NCBI RefSeq assembly: GCF_028736235.1 | Contig: NZ_CP117884.1 | Location: forward strand, 1,364,001 to 1,428,000 | Direction: 5' to 3' | Source of the DNA: Lacticaseibacillus pabuli | GTDB lineage: Bacteria > Bacillota > Bacilli > Lactobacillales > Lactobacillaceae | Length of the DNA: 64,000 nucleotides | Shown here: positions 1 to 7,077 of the stretch, piece by piece | How positions within the stretch are numbered: position 1 is the first letter of the stretch | Layout: every line of letters starts with the position of its first letter | Made by a program: the position numbers and the translations under genes | Notes under the pieces: model-generated | Databases searched by the model: none | What the model was told of the DNA's origin: nothing | Seen by the model: only the letters and a program-made list of their open reading frames with translations

Positions 1-1158
1 CCGGGTGTTTTCTTTGTGGGAACGTCCAATGATCAAATCGAAATTCAGCGATAATGCGGAAACTGCAACTTCAGGGGAATGTGAGATAATAATCAGTTGA
101 CATGAAATATTGCAAGCTTGCCCGTGCTCTTCCACGTATTCTTGGATTTGTTGAATGAAAACATGCTGAAGTTGAGGATGAGTAAAAACTTCGGGCTCTT
201 CAATTACAATCAAAACCGGTGCTTCGCTTGGATTCTGCTTCAAGTCAGAAAACAAATTATTCAGACGTGCGATGATGTTATAGATATTTTGATACCCAAG
301 ACCTTGTGACTGCAACGGAATTTCAAACTTATCAAGATTGTCATACACTTTAGAAAGCCGAATGCCGGGATTTTTTAGCCACTCGTCAATTGTCCAAACC
401 GCTTGTAATGGTGCTTTCTCATCATGAGGATATGCGAAGCGATGCAATTCATCTTGTAATTGATCAAGACTGCCATTCATGTCTTCATCAACATCGCCCT
501 GAATTTTTTTCAGCGTCTTACTTTGTTTTTCAATTAGTGGTGCGATTTCAGGTGCAAGGGTCTGTCCAATCTCGTTTTGATTGCTGTGTTTGCCTTGTGT
601 CGTATTTCGCATCGCGTCGATTCGAAAAAGCTTAAAATTAGGCTTATTATCTTTTGATGGGAGGTACGAAGGCACCCTAGTCTTAGCAACTGCTTGTTGT
701 TGGCCGTTTTCGAAATCCTCAGGTGTCCCCACTTCAAAGCTCTCCTCAAGCAAGTCGAGAAGATCTTGAATCGACTTCATGTTGAAGAATGAATCGTACA
801 TCGATTCCGATACCCGGTACGTGATTACGATCTTGGTATCGCCTTCGGTGGCCAATGTGCTCAGCAAAAACCAGTACTCACTAGGTAAATCTTTCCAATG
901 GTAAGTAAGCTCAAGCCTTACGCAATCATCTGGATCACTAGGTTCTTGATGTCCTTGGCTCTTATTCCAAAGTTTTTCTAGAAAGTCGACATTAATATCC
1001 TCGAGCTTAAGGCTTCTGAACGAATCAAATGCGTTGATGACATTGCTCTTACCAATATTATTCTTACCGATGATAATGTTTTGTTTCTTTAAATCAAACT
1101 CGGTATTCTGAATCGATCGATAGTTATGAATTCGGATTTTACTGATGTACAGCTCCAT
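1..1158 (-). CDS. OLD/RecF-like AAA ATPase, C-terminus beyond the window
   Basis: The frame is open from the ATG at 1158 to base 1, giving 386 residues with no stop, so the gene is cut by the left edge. The start follows AGGGGGA. An SMC/RecF-type ABC ATPase head is visible: Walker A GKNNIGKS (residues 31-38), a signature-like segment QSQGLGYQN (283-291), Walker B VLIVIEEPE (315-323) and an H-loop ISHSPE (358-363). This arrangement is that of OLD-family nucleases, in which a Toprim nuclease domain follows the ATPase; any such domain would lie outside the window. OLD proteins act in phage defence or DNA repair, and the GajA subunit of Gabija is one class. The integrase stub next door suggests an accessory locus. 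RecF-like repair or an orphan ATPase cannot be excluded. Confidence 0.85.
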   Translation of the reverse strand, partial: MELYISKIRIHNYRSIQNTEFDLKKQNIIIGKNNIGKSNVINAFDSFRSLKLEDINVDFLEKLWNKSQGHQEPSDPDDCVRLELTYHWKDLPSEYWFLLSTLATEGDTKIVITYRVSESMYDSFFNMKSIQDLLDLLEESFEVGTPEDFENGQQQAVAKTRVPSYLPSKDNKPNFKLFRIDAMRNTTQGKHSNQNEIGQTLAPEIAPLIEKQSKTLKKIQGDVDEDMNGSLDQLQDELHRFAYPHDEKAPLQAVWTIDEWLKNPGIRLSKVYDNLDKFEIPLQSQGLGYQNIYNIIARLNNLFSDLKQNPSEAPVLIVIEEPEVFTHPQLQHVFIQQIQEYVEEHGQACNISCQLIIISHSPEVAVSALSLNFDLIIGRSHKENTR

Positions 1159-1258
1159 TATTTCATCCCCCTAGATTTTGATGAAACTTTCGCAAATGAA
1201 TTTCACGTGCAAGTACCTATTCCACAATATAGATACGGCATTGATTAGAGTTGGCGCA

Positions 1259-1275
1259 CTGCAGATATACTGCAG
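1259..1275. repeat. CTGCAG-N5-CTGCAG inverted repeat at the integrase stub
   Basis: Two CTGCAG half-sites flank ATATA and end one base before the stop codon of the truncated integrase. The same stretch also reads as a direct repeat ACTGCAG-ATAT-ACTGCAG. It may mark a recombination or deletion boundary; no function is shown. Confidence 0.35.
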
Positions 1276-1276
1276 G

Positions 1277-1501
1277 TTAGAATGTCACCATCGCGGCGCC
1301 GTTGAAGGCACCTTGTTTCTCTGCAACCAGCTCCTCAATCTTTGCAGCTAAGTCGCGTTCGGCTTGCTTGCGGGCGCGCGCCGTGTTCGTATAGAATTTG
1401 ACGACTTCCCGTTTTGCTTTGCCAGTCAATGGATCAACATAGCGATCGACTGCGTAATAAGTTGACTTACCGTTCTTGCGTTTTCTTTCTTCAAAATACA
1501 T
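1277..1501 (-). pseudogene. Tyrosine integrase N-terminal stub
   Basis: This encodes 74 residues resembling the arm-type DNA-binding domain at the start of phage and ICE integrases: a basic opening MYFEERKRKNGKSTYY, then a beta-rich stretch with a typical DPLTGKAKR turn and a helical KQAERDLAAKIEEL segment. The ATG follows AAAGGA. Family members run to roughly 350-400 residues, so the core-binding and catalytic domains (R-H-R-Y) are missing; a TAA ends the frame just after the arm domain. It is read as the remnant of a departed or deleted element. A free-standing arm-domain protein is a less likely alternative. Confidence 0.65.
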
Positions 1502-1594
1502 GTTTTATCCTTTCCGGGTAAGGAAAAAGGCAAAACTGAATCTCTATTAGCAGATTCTATTTTAACATCCAAACCCATTATTTTCTGCGCAATT

Positions 1595-2119
1595 TTGAAT
1601 AGCCATGTGTCCGAGGCGCTACCCACTACGGCGCCGCGCACGCCAAGCGGCTGGCTGGCTGATCTGACCTTGTACCTCGCCGCCCTCAAACATCTAGCGC
1701 CGCGCGACACCAATCCGTTACTGTTAGCAGCGTATCTCCACGACTTCGGCTATGACCAGCCAGGATTCAACAGCGGTGACGGCTTGATCCGCTTCAACCG
1801 CTACCTCGGCGGCCGCGGTATCGTTGACCCGAACCTGCTGCACGCCACCTTCGCCGCCATCTTAGCTAGCGTCGACCAGCCTTGGTCGCCAAAAGACACC
1901 GACCGGCTGATGCACGTGCTGGCAGAATCACGCGTCACCAGCTGGTCTAAGCGTCTGCAAGGCTGGGTAGCGGCTTTGCGTCAACTCGATGAACGCCGCT
2001 TCGGCCGCCCAACCGACCTCAGCGCCTTGCGCGACCACGACGCCATGCGCTTGCTGTACGCATCACAACAAGAACTTACCCTGATTCCTGACTGCAAACA
2101 AAAGGAGTGTTCAAAATGA
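1595..2119 (+). CDS. Unrecognised 174-residue protein, possibly 5'-truncated
   Basis: I do not recognise this protein. It is soluble, rich in Ala, Leu, Arg and Asp, probably mostly helical, with no signal peptide or membrane segment. A LLLAAYLHDFGYDQ stretch faintly recalls an HD motif but the rest of an HD domain is not evident. No convincing ribosome binding site precedes the ATG, and base composition jumps from AT-rich to GC-rich at about 1605-1615, so the original 5' end may have been lost at a recombination junction. Its stop overlaps the next ATG (ATGA at 2116-2119), with AAGGAGTG ahead of it, a sign that the two were translationally coupled in an operon. Confidence 0.45.
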   Translation: MNSHVSEALPTTAPRTPSGWLADLTLYLAALKHLAPRDTNPLLLAAYLHDFGYDQPGFNSGDGLIRFNRYLGGRGIVDPNLLHATFAAILASVDQPWSPKDTDRLMHVLAESRVTSWSKRLQGWVAALRQLDERRFGRPTDLSALRDHDAMRLLYASQQELTLIPDCKQKECSK

Positions 2120-2717
2120 CTAACATCTTGATTATCGGCGCGACCGGTTCGATCGGCCAAGCCACTCGCAACTACCTCATGCAAAACACCGCCGACCAGC
2201 TGACCTTAATGGCACGCCACACCAGCCGCTTGAGCAACCTCGATGCGACGCGCGAGCACGTGATCGCAGGCAGCGTCACCGACGCAACCACCTTGCAACA
2301 AGCCCTCGCTGGCCAAGATGTTGTGTTCGCCCCCTTAGCGGTGACTTGCCACGCATGGCGCAAGCCTTAGTTACTGGTATGAACCAAGCCGGTGTTGAAC
2401 GCTTGCTGTTCATCAGCTCGATGGGTATCTACAACGAGATTCCCGCAAGCGTCGGTGCTAGCGGCAACCTCGACGACAACCCGGTGCTGGCCCCTTATCG
2501 CCGCGCCGCCGACATCATCGAAGCCTCGAATCTGAACTACACCGTGATCCGGCCTTGCTGGTTCGACAACGGCAACACCGCCTACTAACTCACGCACAAA
2601 GGCGAACCCTTCGGCGGCCATGACGTCGCTCGCGCAAGTATCGCCAACCTCGTGATGTGCCTGGCGCATAATCCACAACTCGGCAGCCGAGATAGCCTCG
2701 GTATCAACCGCAAATAA
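2116..2717 (+). pseudogene. NAD(P)-binding (NmrA-type) protein, frameshifted
   Basis: Two reading frames together give one atypical SDR protein: a Rossmann opening IIGATGSIGQATRNYL and a second half with FISSMGIYNEIP and LNYTVIRP. The frame breaks at the C-run 2330-2334; one extra C would rejoin the frames. A further in-frame TAA lies at 2586-2588, and the lost tail, including a SRDSLGI segment, continues to a TAA at 2715-2717. The intact relative at 9808-10440 aligns throughout, including IYDEVP, LNYTIIRPA and SRDSLGV. With both a frameshift and a stop this is best called a pseudogene, although the homopolymer error should be checked in reads. Confidence 0.85.
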
Positions 2718-2865
2718 GGAGGAAACTAATAGGAAACAAATTGGTCCCGCCGCGCCCAAAAGCCACCATCGTCACCTGGTCAGGCGCCTTCAACTCCAAC
2801 ACCAGAATCGTCATCACGATTGCCAATACGGCGTCAATAAACGCGGTCACACGCTCTTTTGTCAT
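2704..2865 (-). pseudogene. TMEM175-type channel, N-terminal fragment
   Basis: A 53-codon frame starts at the ATG at 2865 after GTGGTGAG. Its opening MTKERVTAFIDAVLAIVMT continues into an ILVLELKAP stretch and is the first transmembrane helix typical of bacterial TMEM175 (DUF1211) proteins, with the R-x3-F-x-D pattern. Homology ends after about 35 residues, and the remaining codons run backwards into the 3' end of the NAD(P)-binding pseudogene to a TGA at 2704. Full-length members are near 200 residues with six helices. An intact but divergent relative is encoded at 4774-6003. Confidence 0.7.
2716..2722 (+). promoter_or_regulatory. Orphan Shine-Dalgarno AAGGAGG without a start codon
   Basis: AAGGAGG directly follows the pseudogene stop, as if a third operon gene began here. 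The next bases (AAACTAATAGG) contain no ATG, GTG or TTG at a usable distance. The downstream gene appears to have been removed by the event that also truncated the TMEM175 fragment. Confidence 0.5.
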
Positions 2866-3150
2866 TATCTCACCACTTCACGTTTCATCAAATATTTTGA
2901 ACGACTTGAATATCTCACACTTCAAAATCAATATCGAAGAACTGAAAGTATAAGAACGATGGTCAGTTCAGCGAACATAGGCGTATGGCCCACCAAGGTG
3001 CACGTCAATACCTGGGTACTGTTCAACGAAATCTGTGGGCAAAAACGTGGGCAAAATCTGATTTTATTCGCCAAGCATTGCTCACAACAAGCGTCTAGTA
3101 ATCTACCATCGATTCGTCCCAAAAAATGGCTATAAGGTTTGAGGGTATCT
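2866..3150. other. Gene-poor scar region
   Basis: I see no supportable gene here. The only structure found is an imperfect 12-base tandem repeat at 3035-3058 (GTGGGCAAAAAC then GTGGGCAAAATC), which could be the eroded 3' end of a coding sequence. Weak open frames on both strands lack ribosome binding sites and homology that I recognise. Confidence 0.4.
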
Positions 3151-3176
3151 AAAAAGCCCGAATTAACGGGCTTTAT
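3151..3176 (-). terminator. Intrinsic terminator, bidirectional
   Basis: AAAGCCCG and CGGGCTTT pair around AATTAA. A T5 run follows on the minus strand and TTTATT on the plus strand. It closes the short minus-strand unit at 3236-3337. Confidence 0.75.
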
Positions 3177-3235
3177 TGCTAACTGATATTCAGATTTGTC
3201 AGATGTTTCCTACCCACCATGAGTCGCATTGCCAA

Positions 3236-3337
3236 TTAGCCTTGGTTCAACCATTGAATTGCCATGTTTAAATCTCCTTCAGTGGGTAATGTTAAATTGC
3301 TAGACAATGTCATGTTAGGCATTGCTTGACTAGACAT
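3236..3337 (-). CDS. Possible 33-residue peptide, or 9-residue internal peptide
   Basis: The longer reading starts at the ATG at 3337 with AAGGAC placed too close. Inside it, GAAGGAG followed by 8 bases leads to an ATG at 3265, which would make only MAIQWLNQG before the TAA at 3236. That internal site is the best ribosome binding signal in the region. A terminator follows about 60 bases downstream. I recognise neither peptide; a leader peptide, a signalling peptide or the eroded tail of a larger gene are all possible. Confidence 0.25.
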   Translation of the reverse strand: MSSQAMPNMTLSSNLTLPTEGDLNMAIQWLNQG

Positions 3338-3450
3338 CGTCCTTATAGCGCGCTTTGTTCAAACGCGGATCTCAAATTCAGCCTTTTCATTTTAACATGA
3401 TTCGAGCGGCGACGTTTAGAAGGGTCCCAGCAATTACAAATTAGCCGCAA

Positions 3451-4602
3451 TCAGCCATTTTGACCATCAGTACTCGAGCGAATGCGTTCGACGCAAATAA
3501 TGAGAATCACTAGAATCAAATCTAGTCCTGGCAAAATCAAAAACGCGGGCAATCCACCAACCAAACTAATCATCATTGCCACTAGGAGCATCAACCATGG
3601 CTTTTTAAAGATTGTCTTGCTTTGATAATGACCTGTACTCAGTAATAGGACTAGCAGAGACAATGCCACACTCACGGTAAGGACAAAAGGTGATAATTCA
3701 ATCTCTTCTTGATACAGACCGGCAAACAGTGAACCGACCAGCAAGACGGACCACCCGACATTCAAAATTCGGTACCACCACACCGTCCGATAGCGTTTTC
3801 CTTTAATAATTAACCCATCAACCAAGGTGTAATACAGCCACCAAATGGCAATAATCATGAGTAGTGTTGTCGCAACCCACCAAAATTTGATTGGCTGACC
3901 AGTGGCACTCGTGCCCAGCTCAATTAGCGTTGCGACCCCTTCGCCCAGAATGATCATGGTGAATTCACCGTAACGCTCTTGCAAGCTATCCGAAACCTGA
4001 AATTCAAGACCACGCGTCTGCACTTCACCTTCAAAGGCACGGTGAATCAACATGGGCGTGCAAAATGCGATAATCTGAAAACTCAAAAATAAAAACTGAT
4101 TCAGTTGCGCTGAGCTCGCAAACACCATGGCGATTAGCAACACCGAAATAACAGAATGGATGAAAGTGTATGGATAAGATGTCACCCGGTGCTGAGGATC
4201 ATAGTAACCAGTCGTCCACCAGTTATAGGTCACTAGCAAATGGACGACTAGATAAGCAATGATGAAGTATGTCCAGTGACCGTTAAAGACCCCGGGCGTC
4301 GTAATGGCGACTGCAACTAAGCCCGCAAAAATCAGCATGATGATGACATTAATCCGCACCGTACTTCTGCCATGCAGGTCAAAGAACCAGGCTAACTCTT
4401 GCCAAATTCGGTACAAACCGACGAACAATAACAATGCTGTCACCACGTTTTGACCGGACCAGTGCTCGGCCAAACTGCTGGTAATCGCGTGGAGTGCCGC
4501 AACAAACACCAGGTCGTAAAATAACTCTAACCAGGAAATCTTGCGGTCCAGGATGACGTCAGTAATTTTTCGCGGCGTCTGGGCATTTTTTCCACGATTC
4601 AA
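3451..4602 (-). CDS. Low-temperature-requirement A (LtrA) family membrane protein
   Basis: This is a 383-residue polytopic membrane protein of the LtrA family, first linked to growth of Listeria in the cold; its biochemical activity is unknown. Family signatures are WLELFYDLVFVAAL near the N-terminus and ERYGEFTMIILGEG in mid-protein, separated by about ten hydrophobic helices, and the length fits. The start chosen is the TTG at 4602, because GGAGG lies 7 bases before it; the ATG at 4632 would place that site inside the gene. It stands alone on the minus strand, with no obvious operon partner. Confidence 0.85.
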   Translation of the reverse strand: MNRGKNAQTPRKITDVILDRKISWLELFYDLVFVAALHAITSSLAEHWSGQNVVTALLLFVGLYRIWQELAWFFDLHGRSTVRINVIIMLIFAGLVAVAITTPGVFNGHWTYFIIAYLVVHLLVTYNWWTTGYYDPQHRVTSYPYTFIHSVISVLLIAMVFASSAQLNQFLFLSFQIIAFCTPMLIHRAFEGEVQTRGLEFQVSDSLQERYGEFTMIILGEGVATLIELGTSATGQPIKFWWVATTLLMIIAIWWLYYTLVDGLIIKGKRYRTVWWYRILNVGWSVLLVGSLFAGLYQEEIELSPFVLTVSVALSLLVLLLSTGHYQSKTIFKKPWLMLLVAMMISLVGGLPAFLILPGLDLILVILIICVERIRSSTDGQNG

Positions 4603-4773
4603 TGTATTTCCTCCAAAATCTAATTGGCACATTCGAGATTATCTCAATCAAAATGAGGTGGCATCATCCCCTGCACACCAGTATCAGCACTGGCAGGAAA
4701 TGGTTCACACCCCGAATTCACTCTGATTGATCGAAGCCCCTACTCGAAATTTCCAGAGCGGCTAGCCTTCAAC

Positions 4774-6003
4774 TTAATCCTGATGGTGGTTAGTGTCATC
4801 ATCCTGACCATCTTTAGTCTGCGGTGACTTTATCTTATTAGCATCCTGCGTGACATCCTGACGGGGCCGCGACTGTTCATCATCGGGGTGAGCCGCACGC
4901 CAAGCATTGTGTGCGGCAACGTGCTGGTTGTGGTTGCGCACCTGCTGGCGGCGCTTCTTGAACCACTGCTCCATGCGTTCCTGTTGCTCAGGGGTCGCGT
5001 TTTCGAATCGCTCTTCAATCCGACGTTGGCGATCCGGATCAACGTTTTGGTTCAGCCAGTGCTCCCAATTACCTGGCAATACACCAGACCAGCCACCGCT
5101 CGCAGGCGCCTGCGCGTCCGTTGCATGATTGGCGCTAGTAGTATCCTGAGACTCCCGCTTCTCAGTATTGCGACCAGAATCATCTGCAGTCGGTGCCTTG
5201 AACTGTGCCTTCGCCGACTGCCATGGCCCTGCCTGCCGATAATCAGGCCGATTGTCCTGACCGGCTGGCTTGTCAACCGGATTGGCGGTAGATTGCGCCG
5301 TTTTACCCTGTGCACCATTGTTCCCCCAGATTTGTCTGGAGGCCTTGCGCCAGTCTGTGTACGCGGACGCTGGCATGGCGGCCAAATCCTTTTGCTCGTC
5401 ATCCGGCAGCGCTTCGGCGTCGTACATCTGTTGACGCGCATCGGCGTTCAATAGGAAGCTCAAAATTGGGTAGGCCAGGAAGAAGAACAACGCAACTTCT
5501 GGGAAGAAGTACGCCACGATAATCGCCGCCCCGGAGAGTAGGTCCAACCAACGATTAGCGTTCCCGTAAATCTTCAAGTAGACCTTTTGCATGTCCTCCT
5601 TAGCCGTGTATTGCAAGTGAATGATGGCCTTGGCCAGCGTCCGGAATACAAAGTTGATTGTGGCTTGGCCAACACCATATAAAATAACGGTAATCCGAGT
5701 GGTATTCTCGGCCATCATGTCCGTGAACAGTGGCATTAACGACAACAGACCCAGGAACACGACTTCCCAAATCAGGATACGATAGGTCATCGTGTCTATT
5801 TCAGCGAACACGGTACTATGCTGGTACCACATGTTGAACACGAAAACGAAGGTGATGAGGTAAATGCCAATATGTATGGCCATTGCTGAATAATGTGGCC
5901 AGCTGTCGTGCAAAACTGGGGTAATATCCAAGACCATGATTGTGATGATAACGGCCATAATTCCATCTGCAAAGGCATCCAAGCGGTTCTTTAATTTCTT
6001 CAT
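4774..6003 (-). CDS. TMEM175-family potassium-channel-like protein with a long tail
   Basis: Residues 1-195 form a TMEM175 (DUF1211) membrane domain of about six helices. It opens with RLDAFADGIMAVIITIMVLD, where the R-x3-F-[SA]-D pattern lines the pore in family members that conduct potassium. Bacterial members usually end near residue 200. Here some 210 further residues follow, rich in Gln, Asn, Asp, Arg and His, strongly hydrophilic, with a helical stretch around EQQERMEQWFKKRRQQVRNH and a disordered end. The tail has no motif I know. The ATG follows AAAGGAGA. It is a single-gene unit between LtrA and the EamA transporter. Confidence 0.8.
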   Translation of the reverse strand: MKKLKNRLDAFADGIMAVIITIMVLDITPVLHDSWPHYSAMAIHIGIYLITFVFVFNMWYQHSTVFAEIDTMTYRILIWEVVFLGLLSLMPLFTDMMAENTTRITVILYGVGQATINFVFRTLAKAIIHLQYTAKEDMQKVYLKIYGNANRWLDLLSGAAIIVAYFFPEVALFFFLAYPILSFLLNADARQQMYDAEALPDDEQKDLAAMPASAYTDWRKASRQIWGNNGAQGKTAQSTANPVDKPAGQDNRPDYRQAGPWQSAKAQFKAPTADDSGRNTEKRESQDTTSANHATDAQAPASGGWSGVLPGNWEHWLNQNVDPDRQRRIEERFENATPEQQERMEQWFKKRRQQVRNHNQHVAAHNAWRAAHPDDEQSRPRQDVTQDANKIKSPQTKDGQDDDTNHHQD

Positions 6004-6076
6004 AATGGTCTCCTTTAATTACTGACCATATTTTACTGCAACGCCGCTCACAATCACAGATTAACTGCTGGAACGA

Positions 6077-6979
6077 TTAGTCCCTTCGTGCCAAATGGTT
6101 GACCGGCCGTTGATTTTGCATTGGCCGATCGGTCTTGAGTAATTCAGCGCCCAGTACACTGGCAAAGATCAAGAACGCGCCCAACATTTGCCGCCAACTC
6201 AGCGCCTCATGCATCAGTAAAAAAGCAAACACCGCGGAAAAAATGGGTTCTGTTGAAAACACCATGCTTACCGTCGCGGGCGTCAGGTATTGCTGCACCC
6301 GGGTTTGCGCCACAAAGCCAAACGCGCTACAAATTAGTCCCAATGCGAGTACGGCACCCCATTGTACTGGCGTTTGCGGGAGTCTAAAAGGTTCGAACAG
6401 GCCGCCAAAGAGGAGACCTTCAATCCCGGCCACCCCGAGCTGTCCCACACTAACGGGCATCCCCACGCCGCCGTGCTGTGTCAGATAATCCGCGTATAAA
6501 ATGTATACGGCGTACAGCGCCGCACACAGTAAGCAATCTATAGCCCCGCCATTCAATGACAAGGGACCAGTAACGAGTAATAGGTACAACCCAACAATAA
6601 CAATTATTGTCGAAATAAGTGCCACGCGTGTCGGCCACTCGCGCCGAATCAGGGAGCTAAACAGCGTCACAAAAATTGCAGTTGTACTTACGAGAAACCC
6701 GGCCGTAGAAGCTGAAGTTGTCTGCAGGCCAATTACGACCAGTGAAAACAGGGCAAAAAGTAAGCTGCCTAAAACCAAACTGCTCCGAACCGTGCGCCAT
6801 GTGAGTGCTGTCAACGCATGGGGAAAAACGACAGCGGTCCCGGCAAACGCAAGCGTAAACCGCAAACCCACGAGCATTAAGGGTGGCACACTCCCCAGAG
6901 CCACCTTCATCCACATGTACGAGGCGCCCCACCCCGCAGTGACTAGAATCATGATAATTAGTGCTCGCCGTCTGGACAT
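6077..6979 (-). CDS. EamA/DMT-superfamily transporter
   Basis: This is a 300-residue membrane protein with about ten helices in two EamA repeats, the drug/metabolite transporter fold; members export amino acids, metabolites or drugs, and the substrate cannot be read from sequence. The second repeat ends with the typical STEPIFSAVFAFLLMHE. The start at 6979 is preferred because AAAGGGG lies 8 bases upstream; an ATG six codons earlier would sit ahead of that site. It is divergent from a LysR regulator 98 bases away, which probably controls it. Confidence 0.88.
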   Translation of the reverse strand: MSRRRALIIMILVTAGWGASYMWMKVALGSVPPLMLVGLRFTLAFAGTAVVFPHALTALTWRTVRSSLVLGSLLFALFSLVVIGLQTTSASTAGFLVSTTAIFVTLFSSLIRREWPTRVALISTIIVIVGLYLLLVTGPLSLNGGAIDCLLCAALYAVYILYADYLTQHGGVGMPVSVGQLGVAGIEGLLFGGLFEPFRLPQTPVQWGAVLALGLICSAFGFVAQTRVQQYLTPATVSMVFSTEPIFSAVFAFLLMHEALSWRQMLGAFLIFASVLGAELLKTDRPMQNQRPVNHLARRD

Positions 6980-7003
6980 TTGATTATCCCCTTTCACAAA
7001 CTA

Positions 7004-7017
7004 TGCAAATTATTGTA
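7004..7017. promoter_or_regulatory. Candidate LysR operator
   Basis: The imperfect dyad TGCAA-ATTA-TTGTA lies in the 98-base interval between the EamA gene and the LysR gene, where LysR regulators usually bind. It is not an exact T-N11-A box, so the call is tentative. Confidence 0.25.
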
Positions 7018-7077
7018 GGCTTGAAGTGACTATAAGGAAAACAAATGATTCTGATTCTACTATTAGGAGATGTAATG

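Noticed and set aside
118-769. Several short plus-strand open frames at the left edge
   Set aside because: They overlap the continuous minus-strand ATPase frame, which has Walker motifs and a ribosome binding site.
2928-3122. 64-codon minus-strand open frame
   Set aside because: No ribosome binding site, odd Cys-rich composition, no family recognised; treated as scar sequence.
4888-5454. 188-codon plus-strand open frame inside the TMEM175-like gene
   Set aside because: It mirrors the low-complexity tail of the channel gene and has no ribosome binding site or recognisable domain.
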